In this document: one piece after another, positions 11,601 through 24,896 of the stretch | How positions within the stretch are numbered: position 1 is the first letter of the stretch | How the letters are laid out: each line of letters starts with the position of its first letter | DNA from: Allodiplogaster sudhausi | Lineage: Eukaryota > Nematoda > Chromadorea > Rhabditida > Diplogasteridae | DNA: 64,000 nt | NCBI GenBank assembly: GCA_945643635.1 | Contig: CALZFC010000040.1 | Location: 2,691,501-2,755,500, forward strand | Reading direction: 5' to 3' | Position numbers and translations under genes: made by a program | The notes under the pieces: generated by a model | Database searches by the model: none | What the model saw: the letters and a program-made list of their open reading frames with translations, nothing else | What the model was told of the DNA's origin: nothing

Positions 11601-12816
11601 CAAAAATCTATGCATGCACGTAATTTTATATCACAACAGTCTAACTGTTGAATACCTGTCTTGGATACCCAGATCCAATGTTTCCAGCCAAATCTGCGAG
11701 ACTCATGGTTCTATGGTGGGGCATGGCTTAAGGCACCGAGTGCCCGCGGCAGCGACTTTTGTATGATGGACACGAATGTCGGCCGCATTACCTGGGACAA
11801 CGGTACGAGACTGACGGTAGATCAATTGAACAGTCCCGACTTAGGTCGCAGATCAATAGAATTGACTGGAATACATCAGCTTTCATTGCAATCGTTGGAA
11901 CATTTCGAAACCGTAATTAAATCTTTGAGAAAACGAGCGGCCAGTACTTCTTGAAGCGTTGGCAGGGGAAAGTGATTTGAACGGAGTGGAATCCGGTTGC
12001 ATCTTCGGCTATGATGATGTATCTGATCGGCTATAGTCATTTACATATTTTACTCACAATCAGCTATAATTCGGCGATTCTTATTCTTGTAGGATATAAT
12101 ATTCATTTGCAGTTTGGCGAGTGCGAAAACGCTAAACTTACGCCTCTTCTTCCACTCAAACGTGCGTCATTTTCGACGCATTTTCTAGAAGAAATGTTAA
12201 TTAAAATACCAAGAAAATATTATAAATGATAAATTTCCATGAGTTTCCAGATGCACTGAGCGAGATCGCCGCTACGCGAATCGCAGTCTCGGGAGGCATT
12301 CTGAAGCGGCTGATTCCGGCCGCGTGGAAGAGAATGACGCAAGCAAAGGGAATGCAGCGATACTGGGCAGCGCCAGTCTACGACGGCAGGCAGGCACCAT
12401 TCCAGCCTATCAGAGATCTACCGAAGTGTCATTGCAGTTCCTTGAAGTACGTCTTCTTGGGGGTGCTGCGCTGCGACGGCGACGAGGCCAGTGAGTGTGA
12501 AGGGGGCTCTGCCGCCCATGCCATCGCCTTTCTCCTTCCGAACATCGACAGAGATATCAATTGCCTATCCAATGTGAGTATTTGCTCTCGTTCCTCCCTT
12601 TTTACATTTCATTTGAATTTGTTAAGATTTTGAAAATAAATTAGCTATTTTGAAACATTAGAAATAATTAACTTGTTCGAGGACGACTTGCTCCGTGATT
12701 TCCTCATCCGCCCCGCAGACTTCGAGCAGCTCAGCGGCTTCAGTCTCCTGCCACGTGAGATGAGTCGAGAGAACCGCCTTCGAATCAGCTCAGCCATGGC
12801 AGAAGAACTGTGGTAG
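8650..12816 (+). CDS. Ectonucleotide pyrophosphatase/phosphodiesterase (ENPP family)
   Basis: A multi-exon gene for a zinc-dependent alkaline-phosphatase-fold enzyme that hydrolyses extracellular nucleotide or related phosphodiester bonds. An N-terminal hydrophobic stretch ([18 protein letters not shown]) suits a signal anchor or signal peptide. The first catalytic motif VVSLDGF (zinc Asp) is at 9070-9185. The nucleophile motif [10 protein letters not shown] is at 9250-9389, followed by [39 protein letters not shown] and FLSDHGM (zinc Asp/His) follow, then GSHGWNN and VGPSFKENY. The ELYNLFADVM and APNNGTAG motifs are typical of ENPP1-3. The C-terminal exons (about 12251-12816) resemble the nuclease-like domain. 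The junction at 9957/10015 needs a non-AG acceptor (see findings). The initiator exon upstream of 8650 and exon joins between 11760 and 12250 are uncertain. A poly-A signal is near 12855. Confidence 0.88.
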
Positions 12817-13480
12817 CAGACGAGGCTGGGACATGCCTCTGCCACCCTTTATTAAATAAAGTTTCCTTTCTAAGTTATTAGGATAATTTTGACGAAGAGC
12901 ACAGAGACTGCGCATCCTGGAGAAAGATATGTATCTAGAATACGTCTAGATTCAATTATTACTAGAACACGTTCGGTGTAATTTTGTTCTTCAGTTGTTT
13001 TTTTAAACAATGACAGTTAATTCGATATCTTTGTCACGAGTAGTAATGTACGAAGGAAGATAATCAAGCGTTCGATTGTTATCGAGGCACAGACACCAAA
13101 ATGAGACATTAAAATGCCAAATGCTAATCGAGATGTGTACAGGGAGTGAGGATCAATAAGATAAAGAAACTGCCAATCCTTAAGCACACGGTGCGAATTT
13201 TAAGACAGGAATAGGCCAAGCGAGCCTATTAAATCAATGAAAACAATATGCAAGAACAATACACAATGAAAACTTTCGATATTTTTTTTACCAATATGTC
13301 AAAAAATAGGCAAGATTTCTGGCTTAGTGTTTGCTGCGGGTAATCAGAGATCTTAAAAAAATAAAACCACAAATAAAATCTGCATAGATGTACATAGGAT
13401 ACATTTTTCAAATTGAGAGACAGAAAAGTCTGGAGAGAGGCCACCGCATAGTCGGAAGGAGTTTTTTTTAAATCCACGCG
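12817..13480. other. Intergenic between convergent genes
   Basis: Short spacer between the 3' ends of ENPP (plus) and the coiled-coil gene (minus). Poly-A signals (aataaa) near 12855 serve the former. No gene seen. Confidence 0.5.
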
Positions 13481-15367
13481 TCATTCCGTCTGCTCGTGAC
13501 AAATGTCAGCGAATTCGGGTGCTCGTAATGCATTCTTGATCATGTTCTTCAGCATGCTGTAACGAGGGACGATCGGGTAGTGACGGGTCTCTTCGAACCT
13601 ACAATTCAAGCTAATTTAACAGTTTAAAACAAGATCTTTGACGGTTGACGCGGCTTTGACTCTACGCAAAAGTAGTAGTCTTGAGGAAGTAGATAAGTTC
13701 TACTTCCCTTCTCAATGCTCTTCAATAAAAGTTAAATGCTAACTTGACGTTGAGTTCTCTGAGAATACGCTTGAGGCCGATGTACTTGCGGATGAGTTTG
13801 TAGAGGGCCCCGTACATGTGCTCGCACTCTCTTTGGAGGTCATCCGTCCGCTGGCCTGGCAATTACATTTCTATATTTACGACCATTCAGAATTTGTTAT
13901 TTTGACAAGACTTGTTCAATCTGCAGCATCCTGAGAATCGATGTCTGACTTTTGATGGACTCGAGCAGCCCCTGTTCCACACGGGAGTCTGCCACCTTCC
14001 CGACCAGTCCATTGCCGAGGAGAGCCCCGATTCCTCCCGCAGAAGGAGGAGGTTGTTCAGAGCTCTTCTGGTCCAGCAGAGTCACCACTCTGCATTCTCA
14101 GCATCATTAGAAGACATCTCTTATATAATACCACAAAAGGATCACTTTCCTCTATTCACTCAAGGAGTGTCCAAAAAAAAATCCTTTGCTCTTGAACTGA
14201 ATTTTCCAACGCACCTTACAACGTATTCTTGCTGATCTTCAGACGGTTCTTGAGTGGGAATCTCGAGCAGCTTCCAGTACTGCTTCTCGAGAAGAACAGC
14301 CTGTTCAAGAGGAACAGTGATCAGTAGCAGTGAAAAGAAATATTAATGTAAATTAACTTCATGAAAGCAGAAGAGATGAACCTGTGCAACGATGTCCTGC
14401 ATCCTCATGTATCGCATTATTGCGTTGTTCTCCTTCGACTGCAGATATTCCTCCTACAATTGTGCTCATCGACTGGTATTAGAGAATTGTGTTTCTTTTT
14501 CTAGATTATTAAATGTGGCATGGGTCCTTCATGTCGCAGATATCTCTGAACTTTTCTGCTCCGTCAGCTTTTTCTGCTGGCCATCCCTTGTAGATTTAGT
14601 TATGAGAAGCTGATGCAATGAAGTTGTGCATTTCTTTGGATATCTTGCTAAGATGTGTAGATCTTCTACGGAACATGAATGAGCACTCCCGTGGGCGGTG
14701 TTCTGTCGCTTTTCAAAGGCCATAATTCAAGTGCACCCACGTTAGATTTTTCAAACAACAACACAAAACTCATAGATATGTATTTGTTAGCAGCTTCAAG
14801 CATCATTTTAGTATCCCCAGTGGAATAGATAAGCAAAATAATAATAAAAAAAACTTGTAGGCCGGCTAGTAAAGCTTTGCTTTCTTCGGTGCAAGAGTAA
14901 AAATAGCAGTATTTCTCGCTCTGCCTCAGTTACTCTCTTTAATCTCTTTCTCTCCCTCCCTCTCTCTAACCTGTAGCTGTTTGAGTGCCCCCTTCATCCT
15001 TCGATATGGTTCAAGAATCCTGTTGCGTGCCCGATGCTGCTTGTAGACCGTGCACACGAGTCCGTCTCGACTGGATCCTTCAAGCAAATAAATGGATATC
15101 ACATATCCACAATCTTTAATCCTTTATTTTGCACATTTCCTGTGAATACACTGAGATTCTTCCTACGCACTCGCCACGCAAGACTTATATGTAAACACAT
15201 AATTGAGGGGCAAGAAACCTTTTAAATTTCTATATTTCACAAAGAAGTACTAGATTTTGAGATGTGAATGAAAATGACCACTAACGTCCAGGAGTTGCGA
15301 GCTGCTGGTACGGATCTTTGCTGGTGCTTTCCTTAGCGATGGAAAGGAGAATGTTGAACATGACCTC
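13481..15367 (-). CDS. Unrecognised coiled-coil protein
   Basis: At least seven exons on the minus strand make a continuous frame ending at a TGA at 13481. Segments in order: EVMFNILLSIAKESTSKDPY, then a Lys/Arg-rich helix (YKQHRARNRILEPYRRM), EEYLQSKENNAIMRYMRMQD, a long VVTLLDQKSSEQ exon with a Gly-rich loop, ECEHMYGALYKLIRKYIGLK, and a final exon with RHYPIVPRYSMLKNMIKNAL. Heptad-like charged helices suggest a coiled-coil or scaffold protein; there is no signal peptide or membrane segment. I do not recognise the family. The join between the VVTLLDQ exon and the ECEHMYG exon needs a TG acceptor to stay in frame (see findings). The 5' end above 15367 is not resolved. Confidence 0.6.
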
Positions 15368-16630
15368 CTGAAAAACCGTTCAGATATGAATAGAGAAGCG
15401 ACGTCTCTTAATATTACTTTTGAAGTTTTATTTACAGAATGCTTTTCAATTATGAAAAATAATGTTGCCTACAGGATGCAACTTTTACATACATGATGCA
15501 TACGTACATACATATGTATGTAGTATGTATGTACATATGTGCTTAAATATGTACATTCATGTAAATATTTCGTGCCATCTTTATTCTCTATGCATGTAGA
15601 TAAATATGTATGTACATACATGGAGAATAAAGGTGACATGAAAGGATTTAAGGAGATTATCTTTTCAGCATCGACCGTTGAGAAATTCGACAAGCAGCCG
15701 AAGCTGACATCACACAGTGAACGGGATATGGAGAAATAACGGCAAGTTCACAGAGGATGAAGATGGAAAAACAGTCAGAAAGCGAGAAAGAGAACGCGAA
15801 ATGAGAGATTAAAGTCAAAGCAAAACTAGTGAAGCGGAAGTGCATCGCATGTAGTGAGTGAGTGGTGGCCATTCTGAATTGGCAAGTTGACTGCCTCCGG
15901 AAAGGAACACCAAGGATAAGAAGGCCCTTCTCCACCCTCCATTGCAGGGTTGGGTGGAGACATGAGAAGTCAAGTTGGACTCTGCCAAGGTTGTATCAGA
16001 CCATGAGAAGGATTAGGCGACATTTAGGAAAGAAAACGGGAGGAATACCGAAGAGTGAGGATGACAGAGATTGGGAGATGACTTAGAGTCAACATGCAAA
16101 TGAGAGAGAGTGAGGGGAAAGATACATAGAGAGAGAGGAAGAGGCGACATTTCAGTTCTGTATCTTCTTGTTAGGCTCTTTAGCAATGAGGACTTATTAA
16201 ATCAGCTTTTTTCATTTGCTCGCTTCATTCGTCGTTCTTAGAATCTCTCATTCTCCTGCAGAAGACGTTCTCTCTCATGTCTCTTTACTAACGCTTTTAA
16301 TCCTTTGCTATTTCGCGCCCTCTCTCTCTCTCTTTGTCTGGCTCTCCCACTCACTTCTCTCTCATCTACCTACAACATCCTTATTCTTCTAAGCGTGACA
16401 TGTGATACTGCCCACGGCCAACCGCCCTTCATGGATTCTGTCCCCCCAATGATGCCCTGGATCTGGCTTCCCTCTAATGACACGTCCTTCATCAGGAACT
16501 TTTCTACTCTCTTTCTCTGGTCAATCTTAATCTCTATCTTTCACAATTTTTTGTCTCGTTAGTCTTTTTATAGTTTATCTACCAGCTTTCTACCCCTCTC
16601 ACCCACTGGATTCATTGCTAGTTTCTTCTT

Positions 16631-16633
<3 letters not shown>

Positions 16634-16675
<42 letters not shown>
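16634..16675. repeat. (CT)n microsatellite
   Basis: About 21 CT dinucleotides. This is one of many strand-biased CT/GA tracts in the window, several of them inside introns. Confidence 0.95.
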
Positions 16676-16679
<4 letters not shown>

Positions 16680-18689
16680 CAGCAAGGTTCTTCTGGTTAG
16701 GTCCCCCCCTAATATAATAATCGGATAGGTATCCCAAGATTTCAGCGGGATACTTGTATTCGAAATCATGATTGAGTTGAGTGCAGGAAAGAAATGGAAA
16801 AAGTTTAAGACAAAATTCCTTTAACAATTCGTTAGAAAATATTTTTCTTTGAGAATATTGCAAACACTATATTTATTTTCTAAACAAAATATAGATAAGG
16901 TTTTTCCTGGAATAATTAATTTAAAATTGCAAAAGAAATTACACAAAGAAAAGACGTGTGAACGGTTTCCTCTTTTTCAATCAGCTGTTAAAGTGAAACC
17001 TGAAGGGGAAAGTCGAGAGGGAGGGACAGAGAAAGAGAGATATAAGGAGAAAGAGAGAAATAGAGATAGAAACACAGCTATAGAGGCAAAAAAAAAACAA
17101 AAGTGAAAACAGCGGGTTGTCAGTCAAAGTGGCACTTGGCAGAGAAGACGTCCGGCTTATTCGGCCCCTTCCCAGGGATGTCTGGGATCTTCTGCCGAAC
17201 AGCGAATAAACCGAGAGGGTAGCAACTTGCCTTTTCTCATGCATTCTTAAGCATCTCTTGACCGGCCAACCCTTCTAACACGACCAATAAAGTTATCCGC
17301 AGAGGACATTAAAGCCTATCGAAGGAATGTGAAATTGGATATACGGTGATATCTGTAACAGTGACCAATTTATATGTTGTTCAACTACATATGCAAGCAT
17401 TAATCTCCATCCGCCTACTTTTACTGGAATTTATATTCTCTTTCTCTCTCTGCATCTCTCGATGTGCACTGGCTATTGACCATTCTCTCTTCCAGCCCGT
17501 TTAGTCTCATACTTTAGCCAGGAATGGATAAGTATATTATTCAGGTGTGCCATTGTCGTTATTCTGCCTACGAGAGCCAAATAAGAGCACAAAGATAGAA
17601 TGGACATTGAATATTCCGCGGGAAGAAATCATATTCATTCGTTCTGAATGGAAGAGAATAAAAGAACGCAACCATTGACGAAGCAAATGAGGCAACGAGA
17701 CCGACAGAAAGAGAAAGAGAGAGAGAGAGAGATAAAGACAGGGAGAAAGATAGAGATAAAGAGAAAGATAGAGATTGATTAAGGGAGGGAGAACGAGAGA
17801 AGGGCAGAGAAAATGAGAAAGAAGATTGACTTAAAGTGCTGAAAGGCGTAATTGCGATGACTAGCGATGGGGGATGTCGTTGTGACTCCTGCGAGAGTTG
17901 CCTTATGGATGAATTCCAGACGGAAGGCAGTCACGGGCACTCGATTGCCGTGGGCAGTGAACATTACTTTCTCTCTTGCGTGGTTTCTCTCACTTACTCT
18001 AGTATTCCTCATTCTTCTGTCTTCATTTGTTGTCTCGACCGGGAGTGGCTGGGTTAGTCAGAATCGCGTGCTACGAGAGACAATTCAAAAAAGTGGCCAG
18101 CACGTGGCACGGGACAAAACAGCCCCCGAGGGTCTCCCTGAGGTGAGTGGAGGAGGGGGAGGGCTGGAGGCAGATAACCGGAGAGGGAAAGGCATTTCAA
18201 TGCCAGGCTAGGTCGATGTTCTTGGCCTCCTTCTCCACTTCGTCCACTCACCAGGGAATAGCTAGAGAATTCTCGACGAATCAGGGCGTACTCCTCTTTC
18301 CCTTGAAACACGAAAAGATGGAGAGGTGGAGAACTCTTGTCTCAGAGATTGCAGCGCGAACTATAACAACAAGTCGCCCATTCAAGATTCTGCATCTATT
18401 TAAGTCTTCCACGAAATCGCGTAGGCTCCCAACGAACCCCTCTTATTAATAATTCTTGAGTTTCCCGGCAGTGTTGGAGAAGAGCAAACGAACATGATGC
18501 ATGGCTATTAATTATTAGCAATGAATGGAATAGAGCTGAGGGCTGACTCTGAAGGAAAAGAGAGTTGCCGGTCAAGTCAATGGGAATAATGAAACAGCGA
18601 GACGGAAACGGAAACGCAGCGATGCCATTGTCATTCCATCTCATTCTGTCAGGTTTTTCCTTCTTTGCTACTCACACTCTTTATCGTTT

Positions 18690-18728
<39 letters not shown>

Positions 18729-19321
18729 CTCACTCTCGCTCGTGTCATAAGAATGATTTTCCTTGCAAAAGAAAAGCTCAAGAATAAGATGCCGGAAAAG
18801 GTGTATGATGATGACTTCGAAGTGACTATTGAGATAACAAAGCATGCAAACACCCACACGATCCCCTTTCATCAAGAGTGGGCAGCCGGGGGTGACAATG
18901 TCTCCTTCCCTTTTATCCATCTTCAATTTGTTTTTTTCCTACTTCGAGCAGACTTCTCCGTGCAGACAAGCCTGTTATTCCTACACGGCATACTCTCCCT
19001 TGCAGCTTCTTGGGGGGGGGGGGAGGTTGGCCGTAATCGTTTGGGAACAACAAAGGAGTGCGGCGACCTCCTATAAACAGAGTGAAAAGAAGCAAATTAC
19101 GAACACCAAAAGAAGAAAGTAAAGATATTCACTCTATAGATTTTGTTACTTAAAAACCAAAACAATGTTTGACACTGAATGTGCACACATGAATATACAT
19201 TGTATCGAAAGCTAAATTTTATTGCTCATATTTTGGGTCAGAAGAAGGAAGAGAAAAGGACAGGGAGAGAAAAAAGAGAGAGATGTGTTGAGAGTAGTGA
19301 TATAAAGGAAGTATGTAGCTG

Positions 19322-19324
<3 letters not shown>

Positions 19325-19382
<58 letters not shown>
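19325..19382. repeat. (TA)n microsatellite
   Basis: Uninterrupted alternating AT of about 58 bp. Confidence 0.95.
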
Positions 19383-19387
<5 letters not shown>

Positions 19388-19889
19388 TATGAGTACGCGA
19401 AGGTAATGGTCTTGTACGCTTATTTCGCAGCTTTCCTCGAAAGAGGGTGAGAAGCAAATAGGAAGTTATTGGAGTCGGCATAAAAAGAAGGGACTTGAGA
19501 TGGAAGATATCATCCAGCACACCATCGGACAGTCCACAACAAGGGTGCACGTTAAAGTTGTTTTTTTGGTACATTGGCTGTCCCCAGAGAGGGGGGGGGG
19601 GCAGGGCAGGGGGAGCTCCACGGTCATTTCATCGCCCTCTCGCCGCTTCCTCTGCTCGTCAGTCTCTCCCTAAACCCGCAGTCTCGTCTTTACTCTCGTT
19701 GTCTTCTCATGCGGAGAGTGACGGTACTAAAAAGCGGACAGCCTGCAGAACTAATGAAAGAAGCCGGGAGCACCCCTCGAAGAGGCTGATGAGAATGGAA
19801 GATTTGGGAACAACCCGGACACTCCAATAAAGTGAAAGCAGTGGAGACGGATCCTCAAGCCAAAATTGCAACCGTAGTCATCTTCTTTG

Positions 19890-19940
<51 letters not shown>

Positions 19941-21156
19941 ATCGAGAATTTTGCCAGCGCCGTTCTTGTTCGTTTTCTTTCCTTTTCCGGGATACATTGA
20001 AGAAATGAAAACGAGAATAAAAACAACCCAATGTCTTCTCATTGTGCCGTATTAAACTGATAAGAAGTGAAATCCAACATTCATAAAATAACTCTTTGAA
20101 ATGGACAGAATGGAAGTAACAGCTTCTTCAAGACCGAGCCAGCGTAGTCATAGTGAGATGATTGAAAAAAAGCTGTTTGTTACCAGTTCTCAATTCAATT
20201 GCATGTATAACTGAGGCTGTCTGGGTTGCGTATTGCCAGAGTTAACATTTAAGAGAAGAGACAAAGAGAAAGAAGATTGGGAAACAGAAACGGGTGAAAG
20301 ATTGAGACAAAGGCGTATCCTTAAAAGGAGTTAGAGAAATGGAATGCGAAAAAGCAGACTTCTCGTGCATTCAGACAACTGTACACTCTGAATGACGAAA
20401 ACCTGTAAACAGAATCCTAATGTAGGATGGTGACAATAATAACAATAATTTTTAAGTCACTGACAATGGTGGATGGAACATTGTCTCGACAAATGCGAGT
20501 GACGCTCAGCTTCTCGACCATCTTAAATAATGACAACGTTAATTTTAATGTACTGCGAAATTTGTTAGTTAAACCGTGTTGCAGACCATTTTTTGTGATA
20601 GTATGTTTCATGAACGACTGTTTATTCGCTTATCACAGGAATGTGCTAGTGGAATGGGGATCTTTCAAATAGAAGAGGGCGATCAATGGGAATCGTCGAT
20701 TTAGTCGAAGTGGATGACAAAGATGGATGGCAAAACTAATACCAGCCGGCTACGACAATGTAAATAAAGCTCCACTGGCAACCATTTAATAAATGACACT
20801 TCAAATTGAAATTATCAAAGCAAAACTTTGCTTTGTTTGAGAATACAATTTCGAATTTTCTTGCCTGAGAAGAGTCAGCGGCAGAAGCTGGACTCGTTGG
20901 TTCAGGTAAAGAAAGAAAGATAGAAAAGCTCAAGAGGTAGCACAATAGAAAGGCAGACAGAAAGAGAGAGACACGGAGGGATATACAGATAGGGAGAAAG
21001 AGAAAGAAGGTTACCTGAAGATAGAGAATGGGACTGGAGAAACTATTGAAATGTTCGATAAAAAAAAGATAAAAAAAGACATGCATACCTTTCAATTCAC
21101 GCAGCAACGACTTTTTTTCTACGTTAATTCAAATGTGGTATATATGTATGTACATA

Positions 21157-22733
21157 CAGTGATGTGCACCAACAATGGCAGAAATGGGCGCGGCGTGACG
21201 CCGCGTGCCAATCAGACCGCATTGAATAAGTCGATGCAGAAGCAACCAAATGTAAAGATCCGGATATGTACAGAATCAGCATTTTCTGCCACATCGAGCA
21301 CACAGACTTTTAAAATGCCATTTTACAACTTTTTCATTAAAGTTATTAAGAAAATAAATACCGTATTTTCACTATCGTGAAGTTCACTATACACACGACA
21401 AAAAGACACACACGAAATATGACATATTCTGCATCTCGGTTTGCTCGCCAAAGTTGCGTATTTCCGCCGGCTTCCTTACTAGTTGAACATACTTTGATTG
21501 TTTCATGGTGTAAATCGATTTTGAATAACGAATTATAGCTTATTCTGCATTCCTATGTCGTCGTTGACACTTCTAGTTCTAAATAACCCAGGTATCGGTC
21601 CATGTAACAGTGTTCCTTGATATGTTTCGCATACGTGTTGGCCTTGATTCTTGTTGTTGATTGAAAGGGCGGTTATCTTGCAGAATACAGAAGGTGCGAA
21701 CGATTTTCGACCGATCTTACGGAGAATTTATCGCCAGACCATCGGAAGAGGGCGCGGGCTTGCTTTGGTCAGGCATGGTCAGCTTTTTTCAGCATTTGTT
21801 CTGTTTCAAGACCTGATATGTGTTGATGCTGAAGATTATAGATTAATTGCTTCTTATTTTTTGTTTTCTTAACAGCTATCATAAAACATGCATTCGAATA
21901 GTTAATACAGCGGGTTTGTGGTTTGTTTTCCTCACGAAAGTCATGCCTAACAATCGCCTATTTTGTTTTTTTATTACTTGGGTTAGCTTTCGAAACCCCG
22001 TTTCATTAACTATTCGGACGAGCGAAATGTCTTTGTGAATGATGCGAAGAATATAAACAACCAAGGAACAATCAAGTTCAAGTGTGTAATTCAACTTATC
22101 AATTCCAAACAGAACAAAAGTTTGAAAAAAAGCTGACCAGGCTGGAAGAAAGCTAGACCAGCACCCTCTTCCGAGGCCAGTCGATCATTCTCGTCGTAAA
22201 GTCGCTCGAAAAAAACTTCACCTGAATTAACAACAAGTAGCATGGCCAAGAAAAATACGAAACACTCCATGGCGCAATGAAAATTGTTCGAAACAAGGGC
22301 CGGTGAACCGTTCATTTTAGAGCCAACGGTGGCAGCGAGGACATATGATGGCAGAATAAGCTATAATTCGTTATTCAAAGTTCATTTGCACCGTGAAACG
22401 AACAAAATACGCTCAAAAAGCATGGAACGCGGAGAAAATACGCAACTTTGGCGAGCAAACCGAGATGCAGAATATGTCATATTTCGTGTGTGTCTTTTTG
22501 TCGTGTGTATAGTGAACTTCACGATAGTGAAAATACGGTATTTATTTTCTTAATAACTTTAATGAAAAAAGTTGTAAAATGGCATTTTAAAAGTCTGTGT
22601 GCTCGATGTGGCAGAAAATGCTGATTCTGTACATATCCGGATCTTTACATTTGGTTGCTTCTGCATCGACTTATTCAATGCGGTCTGATTGGCACGCCGC
22701 GCCCATTTCTGCCATTGTTGGTGCACATCACTG
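21157..22733. mobile_element. Palindromic foldback-type DNA transposon, TA-flanked
   Basis: A 1,577-bp element beginning cagtgatgtgcaccaacaat and ending in its exact inverted copy. TA lies on both sides (21155-21156 and 22734-22735), as for Tc1/mariner insertions, and CAGT ends fit that superfamily. The outer arms of about 300 bp are nearly identical; the left has a 10-bp insertion after gcgcggcg. The inverted symmetry continues inward at lower identity. For example ttgaataacgaattatagc near 21522 pairs with its reverse complement near 22360, and the stretch around 21735-21815 matches the reverse complement of about 22105-22185. Symmetry appears to reach a centre near 21960. No transposase frame is visible. 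Confidence 0.88.
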
Positions 22734-22735
22734 TA

Positions 22736-24896
22736 TGAATGTCCATATCTATTATTGGCTTACCATTGGGATAAAGAAAATGTAAAGAATAAATTAGCAA
22801 TAATGACCAAATATGAGTAAGAATGTAATTACTTTGAAGACATGATTAGGCAAAACCAACCCTAGTCTTCGCAATGAAGAACAAGTGAGTGATGAGATTG
22901 CAAACACGGGCTAAAGGGCGACTTCACGGAGATCAGTTAATGCGTTAATGAGGGTAGCAGCGTAAAAAAGGGCTAATCCGTTTAGATGACTCCGTTCGTT
23001 CTGAGGAACCCATTGGGGCGACAGGATTAAGCAGACGGAGAGAAGCCATGCTGCATGAAATGATTAAGAGAGACATCGTATGCGCCATGGCTTCCGCTTA
23101 TCCATCACAGGGTCAGGCCCCGCACGCGAACGGGCTACGCTTTCCCTCCCCTCTTATGTGATGGCATCGAGTGTTTGTGAACAGGAAAACTAAAAAAATT
23201 GCTAATTAACGTAACTTACAGTGTAAACATAAACTACATAATTAGTGCTTCATCAAGCGGAGAATGTATCGTTGAACTGAAAGCAGCTCGTTTTGCCAGC
23301 CGAGTTCTAAATATAAATGAGATGCTCCAGGGTATCTCTAGTCATATGAATGCTATGAGAGAATGAGGATGGGCAGAGAGAGCGAGAGATAAAAGGAGAT
23401 GAGGAGCGGGAGAGTGAGGAATAGAAAGGTAGGGAAAAAGCAGAAGCAAAGATTTCACAAGTAGTAGGAAATTACTGTCCCATGCAATGTTGATATTCTT
23501 CTGTGACGATGCATGCAGTTCATCATTTTTCATCTCCTTCTCACTCTCTGCCGTTCTCTCTCTCTCTCTCTCGCCCTCTCGTTTCTCTTTCTAAGTGGTG
23601 TGACGGAGGAAGAAGCTGCAGTTCACAGAAATCGCTCCTCACCTCCACGTTCAGCACCGGAAATTGGAATGGCACTCTGCGTCTCTCAATTAATTAATTC
23701 CTCACCCTATTTCCGCCTTCTTCGTTCCGGTGAGAAAATTGCGGTCGATGCGTCAGTAGAACTGGGCACGACAAAAACAATGCTGAGAGTGAACTCTGTA
23801 TTTTTGTTACCAACAAAGTTCTACCTCTGATCGAACTCGCCAGAAAACTTTTTTCCTTCCACTTTCCTGTTTCGTCATTGCTATTAACACATCAAACATA
23901 TTCAAAGCAACTTTAATCCTAGCTTGTTATTTTCAGCGGAAGGCAACTTCACGTCTCGTAAGATTAGAGGGCCGGATGCGTTGAAATATTATCTGCAGAG
24001 AATGTGTCAGAAAGAAAAAATAGATTGGCAGACGTATGAAGATTGGCTGCAGCAGCAAATGAAGGATGTCAAGAGTTGGCCGAGCCGGAGGGCCTTTCAC
24101 TCAATTCGGTCGAAGGCCATTCATTGGCATTCAACCACCACTCACGTGTTCGCTGAATGAGGTGAGAGGGGGGGGGGGAAGGATCACTCTACACATCACA
24201 CATCAACTCTTTTTTAGTTCTTCTGTTGAATTGGACTCATACAGCATCTGTTTAATTAACTAGTGAATATTATGATGAAGGTACTATCAGATTAACAAAA
24301 GTCGCAGTTCTTCGTTAAATAGTAACTGGGATTTGATCAAGAGAACGACGAGATTGCAATCGAACACTTAAAGGAATAAGAGAAAGGGAGAAATGAAGAG
24401 ACAGAGGACGTGGGCTAGAAGAAGTGCAGGGGGAAAGCTGATCTGCAGCGCAGGAAAAGAGAGGAACCTGATTCAAATATTTTTTTTTGCTAAGTACCTT
24501 TAGGAAGTAGATCAACGAGGACAGAGACGCATGTGATGCCTTTTAAAAGAGGGGCCCCAAGCTAGCGAATTTGGTTTGTGGCTGGAGCACAGAAAAGGGA
24601 AGAGAACTGCAGCAGTTGGGCGAACGGTGGCAGAGAACTGGAAAGGGAGCGGGCCCGCAGGGGATGGAAAGCCAGCTTCACCCTCCTTGACAGTGTTCAG
24701 GCACAAGGATATAAACCGTGCGCAAAGAGGAATTTGCACAGTCCTACTCTCCCATGTGATGCCCATTGCTCATTGGAGCATTTACACCTTAGACTTTGCA
24801 AATAACTTTTAATTATTTAAGTAGATTAAAAACAAATATTAGATGTAATTTTTAAATGCCTGTGTTGTTTGTGCTGAAGCTTCTTTCTAGAGCTCA
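22736..24896. other. Intergenic, upstream of the peptide cluster
   Basis: Mostly featureless. One open stretch at about 23936-24160 follows an acceptor-like ttattttcag and reads EGNFTSRKIRGPDALKYYLQ and onward. It could be an isolated exon, but no partner exon or family could be identified. A G-rich run lies near 24170-24178. Confidence 0.35.

Larger units (their letters stand above)
15368..21156. other. Gene-poor region rich in simple repeats
   Basis: No supported gene. It contains tatgtatgtacata tracts near 15485-15625, (CT)n at about 16634-16675, 18694-18722 and 19893-19937, GA-rich DNA near 17025-17090 and 17700-17830, a (TA)n run at 19325-19382, and short poly-G runs near 19013-19022 and 19592-19601. 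Open frames here are mostly Ser/Leu- or Arg/Glu-only products of these repeats. Confidence 0.5.

Noticed and set aside
15657..15935. First exon of the coiled-coil gene on the minus strand
   Set aside because: An ATG followed by SASAACRISQ is present, but no donor keeps frame with the exon at 15367, so it was left out.
22091..22315. Secreted protein gene on the minus strand inside the palindromic element
   Set aside because: The signal-like start is attractive, but the frame lies in a transposon arm whose mirror copy is broken, and no splice partner was found.
23924..24160. Isolated coding exon after ttattttcag
   Set aside because: Reads like protein for about 50 residues but has no partner exon, no family and a stop at once after; kept only as a note in the intergenic entry.
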